Shown here: positions 53,146 through 55,864 of the stretch, piece by piece
Layout of the letters: the number at the start of each line of letters is the position of its first letter
Numbering within the stretch: the first letter of the stretch is position 1
Assembly (NCBI GenBank): GCA_021378535.1
Contig: JAACJV010000004.1
Location: 1 to 55,864 of the forward strand
DNA length: 55,864 bases
Source of the DNA: Ureaplasma sp. Hg1
GTDB taxonomy: Bacteria; Bacillota_I; Bacilli_A; Mycoplasmatales; Mycoplasmoidaceae
Direction: 5' to 3'
The notes under the pieces: model-generated
Database searches by the model: none
What the model was told of the DNA's origin: nothing
What the model saw: the letters and a program-made list of their open reading frames with translations, nothing else
Program-made: the position numbers and the translations under genes

Positions 53146-55731
53146 TTAGCTTAGTTCAATAATTGGTGTTCCTATGTCAACCTTTTGATTTGGCTTAACT
53201 AATATTTTAAAATCACGTTTATCGTCTTTATTATTAATTACGATAATCGGTGAAAGACTTGAAATAGCCTCTTTTTTAATAATGTCTAAATTTATATCAA
53301 CTAACGGATCTCCAGCTTTAACTTTATCGTCTTGTTTAACTTTAAGTTTAAAAGCTTTTTTAACAGATTCCATTTTAACAGTATCAACCCCAATATGAAT
53401 TAATAGTTGTGTCCCGTCGTTTGTCTCAATTCCATAGGCATGCCCAGTTGGAAAAACGGTTATCATTTTTCCATCAACAGGAGCTGAAACTAGTTTTTTA
53501 GTTGGTTCAATCGCGATTCCACGACCCATCATGTTTTCTGCAAATGTTGCATCTGGAACATCCTTCATATCACGAACAATTCCAGTGAAAGGTGATTTAA
53601 TAATAATCTTTTTAAATGATTTTTTAACATCATCCTTTTTTACAACAGGTTTATCGTCAGCAATCGTATCCAAGCTTAAAAGTGAATCTTTTAGTTTTGG
53701 ATTTTCCTTGATATTATCAAATAAGTCATTAATCTTATTTTTAATAATATCAGCTTTTGGTCCAAAGACTGAATAAACAGATGTTGCTGATGGGTGCATT
53801 ATACCTTGAGCACCTAATTCTTTTAATTTAGTTTCTTTTACTAAACTAGCATCATTAACATTAATTCTTAATTTTGTAATACAAGCATCAACATCCTGAA
53901 TATTATCATATCCACCGTAGGCGTCAATAATATTTAGAATTTGATTATCTTTTTTACCAGCAACTTTGTTAGCTAAGTAATCTGCTTTAGAGAATAACTT
54001 AGTGTTACTACCACGACCCGGTGTTGGGATATCTCATTTTTTGATTGAGTAGTAGAATACAAAGTAATAAATTGGCATATAAGCTAATCCCATTAAGACT
54101 AGAATTCAACAGTTAGATTGTCCTCCGATTGAATCGGGAATAATTCCATACAAAATGAAATCAAGGAATCCACCACTAAAGCTAAATGCAACGTGGGCGC
54201 CAAATACATTAGCTAATGCAAAAGCAATTCCTGACATGATTGAGTGGAATCCTCAATATAGTCAAGGCGCTAAGAATAAGAATGTAAATTCGATTGGTTC
54301 AGTAATTCCAGTTAAGAATGAAGTTAAGGCCGATGAACCGATGATAGCTAAAGCCATCTTACGGTTACCTTTTGGTGCAGCCATTACCATTGCGGCTGCG
54401 GCTGCAGGTAAAGCAAACATCATGAAAACGAATGCCCCCGACATATATTCACCACTATTAACACCAATGGTATTACCAATATTCTCATACGTTAATGTAA
54501 TATGATCACCATTAAGCAACGTTGCTTTCGTTCCGACTAATTGCAACATTCCATTAATGGAAATATTAATATCACCATTAATTACTTCTGGATTACTCAT
54601 TCCAGCAATTTCATATCATTTATAGCCGGCTGGATGAATTGCTGAGTTACCATATTGAGTAATAACTTGTCCACTGATTTCAGCGGTTTTATTCATGTCG
54701 AAATCCCCTCCAACTGAGGTGAACCAAAACATCGTATTCATAACATGGTGAAGACCAAATGGAACTAACATTCGGTTCGCCACCCCATATACCAATGAAT
54801 TAACACCACCCGGGGCACTAGAAAGACCGTTACCAATTGCTTGCAAAGCAATCCCAATTGCTGGCCACACCATACTAAATAGAATACTTAATACAATTGA
54901 AGCACCAAAAGTAACAATCGGAATAAATCTCACCCCTGAGAAGAATCCTATTACTGCAGGTAATTCTATATTTTTAAATTTATTATATAAAACTGATACT
55001 GTGAAACCAATAATAATACCACCGAATACACTTGTACTTAGTGATTGGATTCCCATATTGGTTGTGAATATCGATGTATCCAAATTTTTTCAATACAAGA
55101 AATCGTAACCCGTCATTACTTGCGACGTGTAATTTAACGATTGATGAATTGTAACATCACTATTAATTGTTACAACATCTAACTTTGGATCATAAGTAAA
55201 ATCACTTATGTTAAATATATTCCCAAAATTAGCATCGCTTGAAAAACCAACAATTTTATTATCAGCAATTTGAAACCAAGCTGATTGAAAAGATGTACCG
55301 TGAAGAATGGTAGCTCCATTAGCAAAAATTTCGTGTGTTGTTGTGCTGTAAACATCTTGCATAAAAACGGCTTGGACGCCATTGAAGACAAACCACCCAA
55401 CAATTGCAGCTAATCCTGCGGCTCCCGCATCTTTCGTAAATGAAATGGCAACTGCCACTGCAAAGAAAATGGGCAAAGAGCCAAAGATTACATCCCCTGG
55501 CGCTTTAATAAAATTACCAAAAATTTTAAGTGCTTCGTTATCACCTGCTTGTGAAACAATAGTTGCACCAATACCTAGACAAAGTCCGGCAATTGGCAAT
55601 AATGCAATGGGCAACATTAAACCCTTTGATAATTTGGCAACGAAGGCTTTGAAACCGCCTTTGCCTTTTTTACTTTTTCCTTTAGAATTAAATTTAGTTT
55701 TAATCTCTCCAAAAGTTTGTTGTAAATCCAT
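53146..55731 (-). CDS. ptsG: PTS glucose-family EIICBA
   Basis: 861 aa, three domains fused. Residues 1-30 are a basic cytoplasmic lead (FNSKGKSKKGKGG), then the IIC membrane domain with GLMLPIALLPIAGL, PFGLHHVMNT and GITEPIEFTFLF. IIB is marked by the phosphorylated Cys in DACITKLRINV (about 620). The IIA (Crr) domain at the C-terminus carries GTQLLIHIGVDTVKM with its His. A roughly 95-residue segment inserted in IIC (from VYSTTTHEIF to MTGYDFLY) is hydrophilic and unusual for the family. Imports and phosphorylates glucose or a close relative. RBS AGGAGG. Confidence 0.9.
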
Positions 55732-55785
55732 TTAATACCTCCTTACAATATTAAAACTTGTACTTATAATTACAATTCTACAAAC

Positions 55786-55830
55786 AATAAATTTACCTCA
55801 TTACAAATTATGCAATAAGGTAAATTTATT
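55786..55830 (-). terminator. Hairpin downstream of the tRNA at the window edge
   Basis: Thirteen-base perfect arms AATAAATTTACCT / AGGTAAATTTATT with a 19-base loop, 15 bases past the tRNA 3' end on the minus strand. The tail is only modestly T-rich. Confidence 0.5.
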
Positions 55831-55845
55831 TTGTTAATTATAAAA

Positions 55846-55864
55846 TGGTGCCGATTGGGAGAAT
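55846..55864 (-). tRNA. Partial tRNA (3' end only), identity not determinable
   Basis: Minus strand ATTCTCCCAATCGGCACCA: the end of a T loop, T stem CTCCC, acceptor AATCGGC, discriminator A and CCA. The 5' acceptor strand would be GCCGATT, compatible with tRNA-Thr or tRNA-Leu among others. The gene continues beyond the window. Confidence 0.75.

Noticed and set aside
54155-54505. Plus-strand open frame of 116 codons
   Set aside because: Mirror of the PTS IIC coding sequence; no RBS.

Overview
This window reads as the chromosome of a wall-less bacterium of the class Mollicutes. TGA must be read as tryptophan (translation table 4): nearly every long gene, including rpoB, rpoC, eno, pfkA, tpiA and ptsI, contains in-frame TGA codons where family members have Trp, and stops are only TAA or TAG. 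The DNA is very AT-rich, intergenic regions are short, and genes have strong Shine-Dalgarno sites. There are no cell-wall genes. Glycolysis, a sugar PTS, and MATE and cardiolipin functions are present. The exact genus cannot be fixed from the sequence alone; a Spiroplasma/Mycoplasma-type lineage, probably host associated, is plausible. All coordinates here join the TGA-split pieces into whole genes.

Layout. 1-1.5 kb: a 267-bp tandem repeat and AT-rich non-coding DNA. 1.5-8.6 kb (minus): DEAD-box helicase, MATE transporter, tRNA-Ala and tRNA-Ile, a GNAT/DUF2156 pair, rplM-rpsI, and a dimethylarginine hydrolase-type enzyme. 8.7-16.8 kb: rpoB-rpoC. 17.2-24.9 kb: lower glycolysis (pyk, pfkA, eno, gpmI, tpiA) plus one membrane protein of unknown function. 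25-29.6 kb: rlmH (plus strand), sugar-phosphate mutase and cdd, a superoxide reductase, an Xaa-Pro peptidase and rpmG. 29.8-33.5 kb: an accessory stretch with an AAA/DUF4143 ATPase preceded by three 33-bp repeats, small unknown proteins, and a dead IS3-family transposase. 33.5-37 kb: ispG (MEP isoprenoid pathway) and a translationally coupled pair of iron-type alcohol dehydrogenases, one lacking its key residues. 37-42.4 kb: a cluster of divergent proteins (a Clp-like AAA+ pseudo-ATPase, a Fic-like protein with a broken catalytic motif, and three unknown genes) with shared CTTACTAT operator-like sites. 42.4-46 kb: deoC, a second phosphofructokinase and transketolase. 46-55.8 kb: PTS enzyme I, an oxidoreductase, an NAD(P)H:quinone-type flavoprotein, lactose-family EIIA plus HPr, cardiolipin synthase, tRNA-Ser, a decayed region, a fused glucose-family PTS IICBA, and the 3' end of a tRNA.

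How the genes fit together. Sugar enters through the PTS (ptsI, ptsH, ptsG-type IICBA, lactose-type EIIA) and is burned through pfkA, tpiA, gpmI, eno and pyk. Nucleosides are salvaged by cdd, a hexose/pentose phosphomutase and deoC, and carbon is exchanged with pentoses by transketolase. The second PFK next to transketolase and deoC may serve the pentose branch (inference). The most unusual items are a class III-like superoxide reductase with an intact iron site, and the 37-42 kb block in which two recognisable enzyme folds have lost catalytic residues while neighbouring genes share an operator-like motif.
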